DNA from: Pseudophaeobacter sp.
GTDB lineage: Bacteria; Pseudomonadota; Alphaproteobacteria; Rhodobacterales; Rhodobacteraceae
Direction: 5' to 3'
Assembly: GCA_027019165.1 (NCBI GenBank)
Contig: JALUXC010000017.1
Location: 248,001-312,000, forward strand
DNA: 64,000 nucleotides
The notes under the pieces were generated by a model, which saw only the letters and a list, made by a program, of their open reading frames with translations, was not told where the DNA came from and made no database searches. Positions 21,974-31,239 of this stretch are shown here, in pieces. The translations under genes and the position numbers were made by a program. Each line of letters opens with the position of its first letter. Within the stretch, counting starts at the first letter, position 1.

Positions 21974-22324
21974 ATGAAGAGACTACAAAACCAAAGAACA
22001 GGCATCGATCAGGGTGATGTGGTCGTCTTCTCCGAATTTGACAGCGGAGGACCGATGTGGACGGGGCAGGGCGCGCGCGAACGGCGCAAATCGGTACGCT
22101 TTGCCGAATCCTTTGCCCGCCCGCCTGCGGTGCATGTGTCGCTGTCGATGTGGGATATGGACACTCAGGGTGCGGTTAGGGCTGATCTATCTGCTGAGAA
22201 GATCTCTGAGACTGGTTTCGAGATCGTCTTTCGTACCTGGTCAGACAGTCGCATCGCCCGTGTGCGTGCCGCCTGGATGGCGATCGGGGACCTGCCGTTT
22301 GAGGATGATTGGGATGTCGATTGA
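21974..22324 (+). CDS. H-type lectin domain protein
   Basis: The 116-residue protein matches the H-type lectin beta-sandwich: DVVVFSEFDSGGPMWTGQG, then RRKSVRFAESFARPPAVHVSLS, then FEIVFRTWSDSRIARVRAAWMAIG. Eukaryotic H-type lectins bind N-acetylgalactosamine; bacterial function is not known. There is no signal peptide if ATG 21974 is the start, chosen because AAGGAG precedes it by 10 bases. It lies just after the atpC terminator and probably has its own weak promoter or read-through. Position behind atpC appears recurrent in roseobacters from memory, not checked. Confidence 0.8.
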   Translation: MKRLQNQRTGIDQGDVVVFSEFDSGGPMWTGQGARERRKSVRFAESFARPPAVHVSLSMWDMDTQGAVRADLSAEKISETGFEIVFRTWSDSRIARVRAAWMAIGDLPFEDDWDVD

Positions 22325-22463
22325 GCAATACAGTATGATCTTGGGGTTGTGCTTCCGAAGTTGCCCGAATTTGGCTTGTTGCAGCACGTCAAATCATTCA
22401 AAAGCTGTACCGCAACAAAAGAAAACGTTGTACTTAAACAATAGATTATCTGGAGAAATTCAT

Positions 22464-22844
22464 ATGAAATCAGCCAGTCCAATTGCTCTCGCTGCCCTTG
22501 TCGCCCTGACGGCCTGCGGGGGCGGGATTGATCCGGTCGAAAACCCCAACCAATTTGTCTATCGGATGGATGATGGCGTGATACGTGGCAGCTACAACCC
22601 AGCCGGTTTCAGCGCCAAGCAAGTCAAGTTTTTTGCCAAGCAATACTGCAGCCAGACGCGGCTTGGCTCCTACTCCGAATCTGCAGCTGCAGAAAACGGC
22701 CTGATTGGGTTCCAAGCTTCCTGCAGTGGCGGGCTACCCTACGGTGGTCACGCGGTTGTCGCACGACAGGCGGATGGTTCCGTTCTTGTAGAGGCGACAC
22801 TGTCGAAGGACGGAAACATCTTTTTCGATCAAAAGACGTTTTGA
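22464..22844 (+). CDS. Small lipoprotein of unknown function
   Basis: The 126-residue protein has a lipoprotein signal peptide ending in the lipobox LTAC (MKSASPIALAALVALTAC), followed by a GGG linker. The mature part includes CSQTRLGSYSES and FQASCSGGLPYGGHAVV, suggesting a disulfide. TGGAGA precedes ATG 22464. The 139-base upstream region is A/T-rich and could hold the promoter, although no clear hexamers stand out. No family is recognised. Confidence 0.75.
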   Translation: MKSASPIALAALVALTACGGGIDPVENPNQFVYRMDDGVIRGSYNPAGFSAKQVKFFAKQYCSQTRLGSYSESAAAENGLIGFQASCSGGLPYGGHAVVARQADGSVLVEATLSKDGNIFFDQKTF

Positions 22845-22902
22845 CCTGAGCGAGAAGCTTGGCTTTTGGTCAACCCCCAACTTCACGTCTGAGGTTTGAT
22901 AG

Positions 22903-22939
22903 AAAAGAAAGGCCCCGCGCAAGTCGATGCACGGGGCCT
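22903..22939 (-). terminator. Terminator of prs (minus strand)
   Basis: On the minus strand AGGCCCCG and CGGGGCCT (22932-22939 and 22910-22917) form an 8-bp stem over a 14-base loop, followed by TTCTTTTC. It may also stop plus-strand transcripts from the lipoprotein gene, where the T run is weaker. Confidence 0.75.
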
Positions 22940-22961
22940 ATTGTTGTCGGTGCAGTCGGTT

Positions 22962-23981
22962 TCAGACGTGGCTGTAGAGCGACTCATAGATTGGGATCAG
23001 GGTCTTGTCTTCAAAGAGCGACGAGACCGAGGTACCGTGCCAGATGTTCAGGATGGCTTGGGTGAACAGCGGTGCGGTGGGCAGAATGCGGATATTGGGG
23101 GCGCCTTGAACTGCCTCGGTCGGCTGAATGGTATCGGTCAGCACCAGCGACTTCATCACCGAGTTGGTCACGCGCTCAACAGCCGGGCCGCTCATCACGC
23201 CGTGGGTGATATAGGCGTGAACTTCGCGCGCGCCATTGTCCAGCAGCACCTGCGCCGCTTTGCAGAGCGTGCCGGCGGTGTCGCACATATCATCCACAAT
23301 GAGGCAGATCTTGTCGGTAACGTCGCCGATCACGGTCATCTCGGCCACTTCACCGGGCTTTTCACGGCGCTTGTCCACGATCGACAGCGGCGCGTTGATC
23401 CGCTTGGCCAACTCGCGAGCGCGGGCCACACCGCCCACGTCGGGCGAGACGACCATCAGGTCGCCCATATTGTCCTTGAACTGGTTGCGCACATCCAGCG
23501 CGAAGATGGGCGAAGCGTAAAGGTTGTCCACCGGAATATCGAAGAAACCCTGGATCTGGGCCGCATGCAGGTCCATGGTCAGAATCCGCTCGATCCCGGC
23601 GCCGGTCAGCATATTGGCAACCAGTTTTGCCGAAATCGGTGTGCGGGCCTTGGTACGGCGGTCCTGACGTGCATAGCCGAAGTAGGGAATGACAGCGGTG
23701 GTGCGGCGGGCAGACGACCGGCGCAGCGCGTCCGAGATGATCAGCAGCTCCATCAGGTTGTCATTGGCCGGGTTGGAGGTCGGCTGAATAATGAACATGT
23801 CCTCGCCGCGGACGTTCTCATAGACCTCGACGAAGATTTCGCCGTCGTTGAACCGCTCGACGCGGGCGTCCACCAGTCCCTGATCGACCCCGCGGTGCAG
23901 GCTCATACGGCGGGCAATGGAATTGGCAAGAGGAAGGTTGGCGTTCCCAGCGATAAGCTTGGGTTCGTTCATGGTCGGCAT
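22962..23981 (-). CDS. prs: Ribose-phosphate pyrophosphokinase
   Basis: PRPP synthase transfers pyrophosphate from ATP to ribose 5-phosphate, feeding nucleotide, histidine and tryptophan synthesis. The 339-residue product contains [10 protein letters not shown], the catalytic flexible loop region [15 protein letters not shown], the [11 protein letters not shown] signature and the PRPP-binding [12 protein letters not shown] second ATG four codons in (23972) is an alternative start. It is a single gene. Confidence 0.98.
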   Translation of the reverse strand: MPTMNEPKLIAGNANLPLANSIARRMSLHRGVDQGLVDARVERFNDGEIFVEVYENVRGEDMFIIQPTSNPANDNLMELLIISDALRRSSARRTTAVIPYFGYARQDRRTKARTPISAKLVANMLTGAGIERILTMDLHAAQIQGFFDIPVDNLYASPIFALDVRNQFKDNMGDLMVVSPDVGGVARARELAKRINAPLSIVDKRREKPGEVAEMTVIGDVTDKICLIVDDMCDTAGTLCKAAQVLLDNGAREVHAYITHGVMSGPAVERVTNSVMKSLVLTDTIQPTEAVQGAPNIRILPTAPLFTQAILNIWHGTSVSSLFEDKTLIPIYESLYSHV

Positions 23982-24087
23982 TGGCTGGTATCCCCGGGCA
24001 GCAAGACAATGTGACAGATTCGTGATATTGAACCCCGCTTAACATGTGCCTAGGGTCCAGCCTAGTTCTAAGCCGGAGAAAACCGAC

Positions 24088-24690
24088 ATGGCGTCCATTG
24101 ATTTCTATTTCTCGACCCTTTCGCCGTATAGCTATCTCGCCGGAAACCGCCTGGAAGAGCTTGCCGCGCGGCATGGTGCACAAATTACATACAAACCCTT
24201 CGATATCATGGCCCTGTTTCCGCGCACCGGCGGCACGCCTCCCAAAGAGCGTCACCCGGCGCGCCAGGAATACCGGCTGATCGAGCTGGAGCGGCAGGCG
24301 AAAAAGCTGCAGATGCCGCTAAACCTCAAGCCCGCCCATTGGCCCACCAATGCCGCGCCGTCTTCATACGCGATCATCGCCGCGCAAAAGGCTGGCGGCG
24401 GCGACCTTGGGGCGCTGGTGCAGGGGATCCTGCGCGCCTGCTGGGCCGAGGAAAAGAACATCGCCGAGGATGCCGTTGTCAAGGATTGTCTGACGGCGGC
24501 AGGATTTGATGCGTCGCTGGCCGATAGTGGGCTTCTGGTTGGCGCCGAGACGTATGGTCAGAACCTTGAAGACGCGGTTTCCGCTGGCGTTTTTGGCGCA
24601 CCGTTCTATGTCACGGACGACGGCGCCCGGTTCTGGGGCCAGGACCGGCTGGATGATCTGGACCGGCATCTATCGGAGCACCAAACCTGA
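24088..24690 (+). CDS. 2-hydroxychromene-2-carboxylate isomerase family (DsbA-like fold)
   Basis: The 200-residue protein belongs to the HCCA isomerase/kappa-class GST branch of the thioredoxin fold: FYFSTLSPYSYLAGNRLEEL carries the active-site serine, followed by GTPPKERHPARQEYR and GVFGAPFYVTDDGARFWGQDRL. Kappa-type enzymes use glutathione in aromatic degradation or detoxification. GGAG precedes ATG 24088. The stop overlaps the following hydrolase start (TGATG). No naphthalene pathway genes are nearby, so the substrate is unknown. Confidence 0.85.
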   Translation: MASIDFYFSTLSPYSYLAGNRLEELAARHGAQITYKPFDIMALFPRTGGTPPKERHPARQEYRLIELERQAKKLQMPLNLKPAHWPTNAAPSSYAIIAAQKAGGGDLGALVQGILRACWAEEKNIAEDAVVKDCLTAAGFDASLADSGLLVGAETYGQNLEDAVSAGVFGAPFYVTDDGARFWGQDRLDDLDRHLSEHQT

Positions 24691-25505
24691 TGAAAGATCT
24701 GCCGCACAGCCTGCCGCAGCCCGTATTTTCCCGTAGCTTCGGGACTGGTCCGCGACAGATGCTGGCGGTGCATTGTTCCCTTGCCCATTCGGGCACATGG
24801 CGGGGCGTGGCCGAGGCGCTGAAAGGTGCGGTCACCATCACCGCCTTTGACATGCTCTCTCATGGGCGCAGCCCCGATTGGGACGGGCAGGGGGACTATC
24901 AGGACCGCAACACCGAGGCGGGGCTCTCACTGATGCCGGATGCGCCGGTAGACCTGATCGGCCATTCCTTTGGCGCGACGGTCGCCCTGCGCATGGCGCT
25001 GGCCCGCCCCGAACGCGTGCGCAGCCTTATTCTGATCGAGCCGGTTCTCTTCCGCGTCGCGGTAGAGGATGCCCCCGAAGTGGCCCACCGCACCCAAGAG
25101 GAAAGCAAACCTTTCATGGAGGCCTTTGAGGCCGGGGATGAGGCGCTGGCGGCACGGCTGTTCAATCGCAGCTGGAGTTCAGGCGCGCCGCGTTGGCCGG
25201 ACCTGCCCGAGGCAACCCGCGCGGCGATGACCCGCGCCATCCATATCGTTCCGGCCTGCGATGCGTCGGTCTACAAGGACCGTGCGGGCGTCTTGCAGCC
25301 TGGCGTATTACAGGGTTTGGAGCTGCCTGTTCTGCTGGTACGCGGGGCCGAGACGCAACCTGTCATTGCCGTGGTGAACGATGGCCTTGCGCGGCGGCTT
25401 CCAAACGCCCGTTCCGAGGTGATCGAGGGTGCAGGGCATATGGTATCGATCACCCACCCGTCCGAGACTGCTGCTGCGATCCAGGCCTTCTGGGCTCGGC
25501 TCTAG
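24690..25505 (+). CDS. Alpha/beta fold hydrolase
   Basis: This is a 271-residue alpha/beta hydrolase with the nucleophile elbow GHSFGATVALRMAL, an oxyanion-side HCSLAHSGTWRG and a late histidine in GAGHMVSITHP. It is translationally coupled to the HCCA isomerase gene by a one-base overlap, so the two likely act in the same conversion. Its stop codon shares CTAG with the convergent ltaE stop (25502-25505). Substrate unknown. Confidence 0.85.
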   Translation: MKDLPHSLPQPVFSRSFGTGPRQMLAVHCSLAHSGTWRGVAEALKGAVTITAFDMLSHGRSPDWDGQGDYQDRNTEAGLSLMPDAPVDLIGHSFGATVALRMALARPERVRSLILIEPVLFRVAVEDAPEVAHRTQEESKPFMEAFEAGDEALAARLFNRSWSSGAPRWPDLPEATRAAMTRAIHIVPACDASVYKDRAGVLQPGVLQGLELPVLLVRGAETQPVIAVVNDGLARRLPNARSEVIEGAGHMVSITHPSETAAAIQAFWARL

Positions 25506-26536
25506 AGCAGGTTCAGAAAGGCCGTGATCTCTTCGCGGCTGATCGACCAGTCACAGACAAAGCGGGCGGTGACGGGGGCGTCATCCGGCCCCTCCAGCGG
25601 GCCATCCCACAGATGATAGACCGCCCCGGCCGCCATCAGGCGCTTGTGGGTGCTGCGGGGCAGGGCGGCAAAGACCATATTGGCCTCAGGGTCTGACTGG
25701 AAGGTGGCGCCTGCATTGCGCAGACCTTCGGCCAGGAAGGCTGCCGAGGCATTCGCCGCTTGTGCACTGGACAGCCACAGATCGTTCCTCAGGTAGGCCA
25801 GCATCTGCGCCGACAGGTAGCGGTGTTTCGAAAACAGATGCGCGCCTCGTTTTCGGCGCAACTCGAACTCCCAGGCGTGTTTGGGATCGAAAAAGATCAC
25901 CGCCTCGACCCCCATCAGACCGTTCTTGGTGCCGCCGAAGGAGACCGCGTCAATGCCTGCCTTCCAGGTCATTTCGGCCGGGGAACACTTCAGCGAGACC
26001 AGCGCATTGGTGAAGCGCGCGCCATCAAGGTGAACGGGCAGCCCGTAGTCCTTCGCCACGGCGCAGAGGGCGGTCAGCTCGTCGCAGGAATAGACGGATC
26101 CGCGCTCAGTCACTTGGGTGATCGACACAGGCCCGCGCTGGGGCCCGTGGACGCCGCGCGTCTCTTCGCCCGCGATGCTCTGGCGCAGGGCCTTAGGCGT
26201 CATCTTGTCACCACCGGGCACCAAGGTCAGCTTGGCCCCGCCGGTGTAGAATTCGGGCGCGTTGCACTCGTCCTCGTGGATATGGGCGACGGGGCTGCAA
26301 AAGATGGTCTGAAACGGCTCTGACAGGGTCGCAAGCGCTAGCGAGTTGGCGGCGGTTCCGGTGGCAACCAGATAGATCGCCGCTTCGGGCGCTTCAAAGA
26401 TGTCGCGCAGGCGCTGGCGCACCGCCTCCATCTGCGCATCGGCGCCATAGCCCATTGCATAGCCCATGTTCGCTTCGCTGAGGGCCTCCAGAACTTCGGG
26501 GTGAACAGGGCCGGAGTTGTCAGAGGCAAAGAACAT
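25502..26536 (-). CDS. ltaE: Low-specificity L-threonine aldolase
   Basis: This PLP enzyme splits L-threonine/allo-threonine to glycine and acetaldehyde. The 344-residue protein opens FFASDNSGPVHPEV, has the VATGTAANSLALA phosphate loop, HEDECNAPEF, the LDGARFTNALV aspartate block and the PLP lysine in SFGGTKNGLMG. It overlaps ycgN by one base and is last in a ribF-ycgN-ltaE operon. Confidence 0.92.
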   Translation of the reverse strand: MFFASDNSGPVHPEVLEALSEANMGYAMGYGADAQMEAVRQRLRDIFEAPEAAIYLVATGTAANSLALATLSEPFQTIFCSPVAHIHEDECNAPEFYTGGAKLTLVPGGDKMTPKALRQSIAGEETRGVHGPQRGPVSITQVTERGSVYSCDELTALCAVAKDYGLPVHLDGARFTNALVSLKCSPAEMTWKAGIDAVSFGGTKNGLMGVEAVIFFDPKHAWEFELRRKRGAHLFSKHRYLSAQMLAYLRNDLWLSSAQAANASAAFLAEGLRNAGATFQSDPEANMVFAALPRSTHKRLMAAGAVYHLWDGPLEGPDDAPVTARFVCDWSISREEITAFLNLL

Positions 26537-26988
26537 CAGATGGGCTCCTCGATGATGTAGTCTTCCCAGTCTTCTTCGGGGGTGTCGAATTCGGAGACGG
26601 TCATGCCCTGCACCGAAACGCCCGCTTCATGGACCGAAGCCGGATCGCCGGTGATCAGCGGGTGCCAGCCGGGCAGGGGCTTGCCCTGCCACAAGAGGCG
26701 GTAGGCGCAGGTCTGCGGCATCCAATAGGCGTGGGTGTCAAGGTTGTCCGGGCGCAGAACGATGCACTCGGGAATGAACTGGTGGCGGTTTTCATAATGG
26801 GCGCAGCGGCAGGTCTGATCGTCCAGCAGGCGGCAGGCGACGCGGGTGAGGGCAACCTCGCCGCTGTCCTCATCCTCCAGCTTGTTCAGGCAGCATTTTC
26901 CGCAGCCATCGCAGAGCGCCTCCCACTCGGCAGGCGAGAGCTTGCCGAGCGGCTTTTTCTCCCAGAATCGGGGGGCGAGCTGTGTCAT
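26536..26988 (-). CDS. YcgN family cysteine cluster protein (UPF0260)
   Basis: The 150-residue protein contains the YcgN/YkgJ cysteine cluster: CDGCGKCCLNKLED, then RVACRLLDDQTCRCAHYENR, and later PECIVLR and QTCAYRLL. The clustered cysteines suggest a zinc or iron-sulfur site; no activity is established. It overlaps ribF by four bases (ATGA) and ltaE by one, so the three are translated as a unit. Confidence 0.88.
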   Translation of the reverse strand: MTQLAPRFWEKKPLGKLSPAEWEALCDGCGKCCLNKLEDEDSGEVALTRVACRLLDDQTCRCAHYENRHQFIPECIVLRPDNLDTHAYWMPQTCAYRLLWQGKPLPGWHPLITGDPASVHEAGVSVQGMTVSEFDTPEEDWEDYIIEEPI

Positions 26989-27917
26989 ACCGCCGCCAGG
27001 ATGTCGCGCGCCTTGGCGCAGTCGGCGTCCATCTGGGCGATTAGCCCGTCCAGTCCGTCGAACTTCATTTCTGGACGCAGGTAGTCCACGAGGCCCACGG
27101 AAAGGGTCGAGCCATAAAGATCACCGGTGAAGTCAAAGAGAAAGGTTTCGATATTGGGGTGATCGCCGTCGAACATGGGGCGCACACCGATTGAGGCCGC
27201 GCCATGATAGCTGCCCTTGTGCGGGCCATCCAGCACATCGACCAGCACCGCATAGACGCCGAATGCGGGCGGGTGCAGCCCGTCGATTGACATGTTCGCG
27301 GTGGGAAAGCCGAGATCACGCCCGCGCTGCTCGCCGCCGATCACGGTGCCTTCGATCCGGTGCCAGTGCCCAAGCATGGCCGCCGCATCGCGCGGACGCC
27401 CATCACTCAGCGCCTGTCGGATCGCGGTCGAGGACACGGTGTGTTCTGTGTACTCCATCAGGGGCGCGATGGTGACTCCAAAGCCCATCTCCTGCCCAAA
27501 GCGCGTCAGATCCTCGGCCGTGCCGGTTCGCCCTTTTCCAAAGCAGAAATCAGCGCCCACCACGACATGCGTCAGACCAAGACCTTTTGACAGGACCTTG
27601 CTGGCAAAATCCTCGGGCGTAAGGTTCGAGAGGGCAGCGTTGAAATTCAGCTGGTAGAGTTTTTCCACCCCCAGCTTTTCCAGCCGGGAGGCCCGAGCTG
27701 CCGCCGACATCAGCCGGAACGCAGGTGCGGTGGGGGCGAAGAACTCGCGCGGGTGAGGCTCGAAGGTCACGACGCCCAGGGGGGCCTTGGGGGCCGCAGC
27801 GCGGGCCAGATCGATCACCGAGCGGTGGCCACGATGAACGCCATCGAAATTGCCTATCGCGACGCTGGCGCCGCGGTCTTGGTCTTCGACGAATTGATAG
27901 TCACGAATGATGCGCAT
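26985..27917 (-). CDS. ribF: Bifunctional riboflavin kinase/FAD synthetase
   Basis: RibF makes FMN from riboflavin and then FAD. The 310-residue protein has the FAD synthetase nucleotidyl-transferase domain first (IGNFDGVHRGHRSVI, VVGADFCFGKGRTG) and the riboflavin kinase domain from about residue 185 (GRDLGFPTANM, GVYAVLVDV, IETFLFDF). It heads the ribF-ycgN-ltaE operon. No riboswitch is apparent upstream in the 71-base spacer. Confidence 0.96.
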   Translation of the reverse strand: MRIIRDYQFVEDQDRGASVAIGNFDGVHRGHRSVIDLARAAAPKAPLGVVTFEPHPREFFAPTAPAFRLMSAAARASRLEKLGVEKLYQLNFNAALSNLTPEDFASKVLSKGLGLTHVVVGADFCFGKGRTGTAEDLTRFGQEMGFGVTIAPLMEYTEHTVSSTAIRQALSDGRPRDAAAMLGHWHRIEGTVIGGEQRGRDLGFPTANMSIDGLHPPAFGVYAVLVDVLDGPHKGSYHGAASIGVRPMFDGDHPNIETFLFDFTGDLYGSTLSVGLVDYLRPEMKFDGLDGLIAQMDADCAKARDILAAV

Positions 27918-27988
27918 GGCGCCTGCCTAGCGCCCTGTGACGGGGCATGCAAGCGTGCCGTTGCGCATCACAAGCCGCCTGGAAGACC

Positions 27989-28432
27989 TCAGTCGAACTT
28001 GCGCGAGGGCGCCATAACCATGGCTTCGCCGACAAGAACCTTCTTGCCGTCGACCATGCAGCGGCAGTCGAGCTTAACGCGGCGTTTGTCGATCTGAATG
28101 TCGGTCACCTCGACCTCTGCCAGGACCATGTCGCCGGGGCGCACCGGGGCGAGGAACTTCAGGGACTGGCTCATGTAGATGGTGCCATGGCCAGGCAGTT
28201 GTTCCCCGATGACAGCCGAGATCAGACCTGCTGTCAGCATCCCATGGGCGATACGCCCTTCAAAGATGGTGTCGCGGGCATAGTCGTCATCCATATGCAC
28301 AGGGTTATGGTCGGTCGAGACATCGGCGAATTTCTGGATGTCCTCGTCCGTCACAACTTTGCGCAGGTAACGGACCATCCCCATTTCAATATCTTCGATG
28401 CAGATGGTTCCGCGTGGCAGATTGTCCAACAT
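27989..28432 (-). CDS. MaoC family dehydratase
   Basis: This is a 147-residue single-hotdog protein of the (R)-specific enoyl-CoA hydratase/MaoC type. The catalytic block FADVSTDHNPVHMDDDYA is near residues 36-53, followed by IAHGMLTAGLISAVIG. These hydrate trans-enoyl-CoA esters or act on related substrates. It is a single gene and there is no PHA or beta-oxidation operon around it. Confidence 0.88.
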   Translation of the reverse strand: MLDNLPRGTICIEDIEMGMVRYLRKVVTDEDIQKFADVSTDHNPVHMDDDYARDTIFEGRIAHGMLTAGLISAVIGEQLPGHGTIYMSQSLKFLAPVRPGDMVLAEVEVTDIQIDKRRVKLDCRCMVDGKKVLVGEAMVMAPSRKFD

Positions 28433-28558
28433 GCGCCCCTCCGGGTTTGCGGGCAGTGGTGGATGCCCTTGAAATTTTTGAGCGCCTGGACGCCCTGTTG
28501 TGCAACTTTATTACTTTGCAGTTGCAGAAAATCAAGGGTTTTCTGACGGGTTTGCGGG

Positions 28559-29434
28559 TTATCGCAAACGGCCAATGGAAAAGGTCGGGGCGCTTTCTTC
28601 CTTTTCTAGATAAGCAGTTAGCGCCTCAGGGTCCGGTTGGTGCGACGTTTTGGTTTCTGCTGCAGCGAGGCCCCCTGTGATGAACAGAGAATCGATTCCC
28701 TCGCCCATGGCTCCGGCCACGTCGGTATGCGGGCCGTCTCCGATTGCCAGAATGTCGCCATCAGCAATGTCATTCCCCAGCTCTGCGAGGCGCCGACGGG
28801 CAAGGTCATAGATCGGCGGGTGGGGCTTGCCAAAGTAGAGGCTCTCTCCGCCCATTTCGGAATAGAGCCGCGCCAGTGCGCCAGCGCACCATTCGCGAGT
28901 CTCGCCGCGGTCCACGACGATGTCCGGGTTGGCGCAGAGGAGCTTCATGCCCTTTTGCTTGGCATAAAGGAAGTCGGCCCGGTTCACTTCCGGGTCTGCC
29001 ATGGGATCAAAGGGACCGCAGCAGACGATTCCGGTCGCCTCCTGCAAGGGGACGCGGGTGATGTCGACCGGGCTGTCGATCACGTGTAGGGGCTCAAAGA
29101 ACCCGGCATCGCGCTGCCATTCGCCCATGAAATAGACCTTGTCGCCGACGGCGCCGGTGAACATGGCCGCGCGTGCAGAATCGCCAGAGGTGGCAATGGT
29201 GTCATATGCGTCCTCGGGTACGCCGAATTGCTTGAGCTGCTCTGCCACACCGGCGCGCGGTTTTGGGGAGTTGGTCACCAGAACAACGATCCCGCCGTTT
29301 TTCCGGTAGGTCTGCAGGGCGGCAACAGCCTCAGGGTAGGCGGTGATCCCGTTGTGCACACATCCCCACAGATCCACAAAAAGCGCCCGGTACGGGGTAG
29401 AAACCTCTGCGAGCGTTTCGATGATTCGGGTCAT
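28559..29434 (-). CDS. HAD-superfamily subclass IIA hydrolase (TIGR01459-like)
   Basis: The 291-residue phosphatase has the HAD nucleophile block ALFVDLWGCVHNGI near residue 20, VLVTNSPKPR as motif II, a class IIA cap, and GDGPHTDVAGAMGEG as the metal-binding motif. The start at 29434 follows GGAAAGG; the frame extends to 29503 without family similarity. It is related to NagD/4-nitrophenylphosphatase-like enzymes; the substrate is not known. Confidence 0.85.
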   Translation of the reverse strand: MTRIIETLAEVSTPYRALFVDLWGCVHNGITAYPEAVAALQTYRKNGGIVVLVTNSPKPRAGVAEQLKQFGVPEDAYDTIATSGDSARAAMFTGAVGDKVYFMGEWQRDAGFFEPLHVIDSPVDITRVPLQEATGIVCCGPFDPMADPEVNRADFLYAKQKGMKLLCANPDIVVDRGETREWCAGALARLYSEMGGESLYFGKPHPPIYDLARRRLAELGNDIADGDILAIGDGPHTDVAGAMGEGIDSLFITGGLAAAETKTSHQPDPEALTAYLEKEESAPTFSIGRLR

Positions 29435-29671
29435 AATCCGGGCCTTTCCTGTCTGAACATGCGGGGCGCGACAGATATGACCGAGTTCCTGCCGTAGCGC
29501 CACCGGTTAATCTGAGGCTTGGTTTGGGCGAAACTCTGCGCGTTCATGCGGTCTGCGGCAACTTCCCGCGCAGGTCTGCGGCGCTGATTTTCGGGTAGGG
29601 CTTTCTTAAACATTCTAGAAATACGATGTGTTTGCGTGCGAACTAGGGCAGCAACCTGAAAAGGCAGAGCA

Positions 29672-30082
29672 ATGAAATCCAAGACTTATACACATCTTCT
29701 TGCGCCAGCTTTGGTCACGGCGGTTTGGGCCGTGGCGTCGACACCGGTAATTGCGGCGCATGCAAACCCCTGGGCGGATGAGGACGACGAGGTGCAAGAG
29801 CAATACCACGACGTCAATCAAGCGAAATCCGAAGGCACTCCAGGGCAGGATGAAATGAACGGCGTTATGACGCGCAGCGCGCATGGCAAACTGGGAACTG
29901 CGGCTGACGCAAGTGGTCGGGCTGGCGGTGCCAACGGTGGCGATGGTGCCGGAAACGGTGCAGGCCACGGCGGTGGTGGCGCCGGGCACGGTGGTGGCGG
30001 CGGTGCAGGCAACGGCGGCGGAGGCCACGGAGGTGGCGGTGCCGGAAACGGAGGTGGTGGTCACGGCGGTGGCCGAGGATGA
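29672..30082 (+). CDS. Secreted Gly/His/Asn-rich repeat protein
   Basis: The 136-residue protein has a Sec signal peptide (about 1-30, ending IAAHA), an acidic segment WADEDDEVQEQYHD, and a tail of about 50 residues made of irregular GGAGN/GGGGH repeats. The DNA of the tail repeats with small variations, so its length could change by slippage. The many histidines could bind metal (inference). GGCAGAGC precedes ATG 29672. No family is recognised; similar Gly-rich secreted proteins occur in roseobacters. Confidence 0.7.
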   Translation: MKSKTYTHLLAPALVTAVWAVASTPVIAAHANPWADEDDEVQEQYHDVNQAKSEGTPGQDEMNGVMTRSAHGKLGTAADASGRAGGANGGDGAGNGAGHGGGGAGHGGGGGAGNGGGGHGGGGAGNGGGGHGGGRG

Positions 30083-30098
30083 TCGCCCGCGCAACGTG

Positions 30099-30127
30099 AA
30101 AAAGGCGCCTAAAAGGGCGCCTTTTTT
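30099..30127. terminator. Bidirectional terminator between Gly-rich gene and ppaC
   Basis: GGCGCC (30104-30109) and GGCGCC (30116-30121) form a stem flanked by AAAAA on the left and TTTTTT on the right, so it works as a Rho-independent terminator for both convergent genes. Confidence 0.9.
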
Positions 30128-30144
30128 GTGTTTTTGCCTTGAGA

Positions 30145-31065
30145 TCAGACCTTGAGGTTCGGAATGATCTGCTTCTTGCGGCTCATTACGCCGGGCAGCA
30201 CGACTGTGTCGCCATCCGCATCGGCGTAAAAGCTTTTCTTCGCTACAGTTTTGACCAGATCGTTCGGCACCAGCAGGGTGGCTTCTTCGTTGAGGATGTC
30301 CACCACAAACAGCAGAACCTGATCGACGCCATCCTCGGCGGCGACGGTGGTCATGCTCTCCATCAGCGAGGCCTTGCGGTCCAGCACAACGCCAGGCGCG
30401 GTGGTTTCCAAAACCGAAACGCGGAACTTGGTGCCGTCGACCTCGTACTCCTTGGAGTCCATGCGGATCAACTCGGCATCAGAGAAGGACGAGACATCGG
30501 ATTTCGCGGCAAACATCTCGGCTGCGTAGTCGGCAATGTCGATGCCCAGATCTGCGGCCAGTTTTTCGGCCACGGCGCGGTCGTGGTCCGTGGTGGTCGG
30601 AGAGCGGAACTCCAGCGTGTCCGACAGGATGCAGGTCAGCGCGGCGCCTTTGACGGCTTCGGGCATCTTCGCCATGTCATCGCCGATCAGGTCGTGCATG
30701 ATGGTGGCGGTGCAGGCCAGCGGGCGGATGGTGATGTCGATCGGGCCTTTGGTCTCCAGGCCGCCGACCAGCTTGTGGTGGTCGATGATCGCCTGAACGT
30801 CGGCGCCGTTGATATTGGCGGGCAGTTCGGCCGGGTTGTTGGTGTCCACGATGACGACGGGCTGATCATCGGCCACATCGGCGATGATCTCGGGCTTTTC
30901 AAGGCCCCAGCGCTGCAGCATGAAGGCGGCTTCGGTGTTCGGCTCACCCAGCAGTTTTGGGGCGGCGTCGACGCCTTTTACCTCATTCAGGTACCAGGCC
31001 CAGACGATAGGGGAGCCGGTGGAATCGGTGTCAGGGGATTTGTGGCCGAAAACGAGCGTGGTCAT
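30145..31065 (-). CDS. ppaC: Manganese-dependent inorganic pyrophosphatase
   Basis: PpaC is a family II pyrophosphatase of the DHH superfamily, unlike the usual family I enzyme. The 306-residue protein shows the metal ligands in FGHKSPDTDS, VIVDTNNPAE and AIIDHHKLVGG, and the C-terminal substrate lysine/arginine block VMSRKKQIIPNL. It is a single gene; use of a manganese enzyme is common in marine Rhodobacteraceae. Confidence 0.96.
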   Translation of the reverse strand: MTTLVFGHKSPDTDSTGSPIVWAWYLNEVKGVDAAPKLLGEPNTEAAFMLQRWGLEKPEIIADVADDQPVVIVDTNNPAELPANINGADVQAIIDHHKLVGGLETKGPIDITIRPLACTATIMHDLIGDDMAKMPEAVKGAALTCILSDTLEFRSPTTTDHDRAVAEKLAADLGIDIADYAAEMFAAKSDVSSFSDAELIRMDSKEYEVDGTKFRVSVLETTAPGVVLDRKASLMESMTTVAAEDGVDQVLLFVVDILNEEATLLVPNDLVKTVAKKSFYADADGDTVVLPGVMSRKKQIIPNLKV

Positions 31066-31239
31066 GATGCAATCCTGTAGAAACGGGAGAATTTGCGCGC
31101 GTTATAGCAGGGCCGGGGCGTTTGTCACCCCATCACCGCTGCGCTGCGGCGCTTGGCCCGCCAAGGAACTGCGGCTCCGCGTGGCCGGAATGGCAATTTG
31201 TGGCCTCTTGTCTTGTTGACGACCCCAAAGAGCCGAGCC

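Noticed and set aside
22014..22463. Long extension upstream of the lipoprotein gene
   Set aside because: It overlaps the H-type lectin gene in another frame; the lipobox and ribosome site fix the start at 22464.
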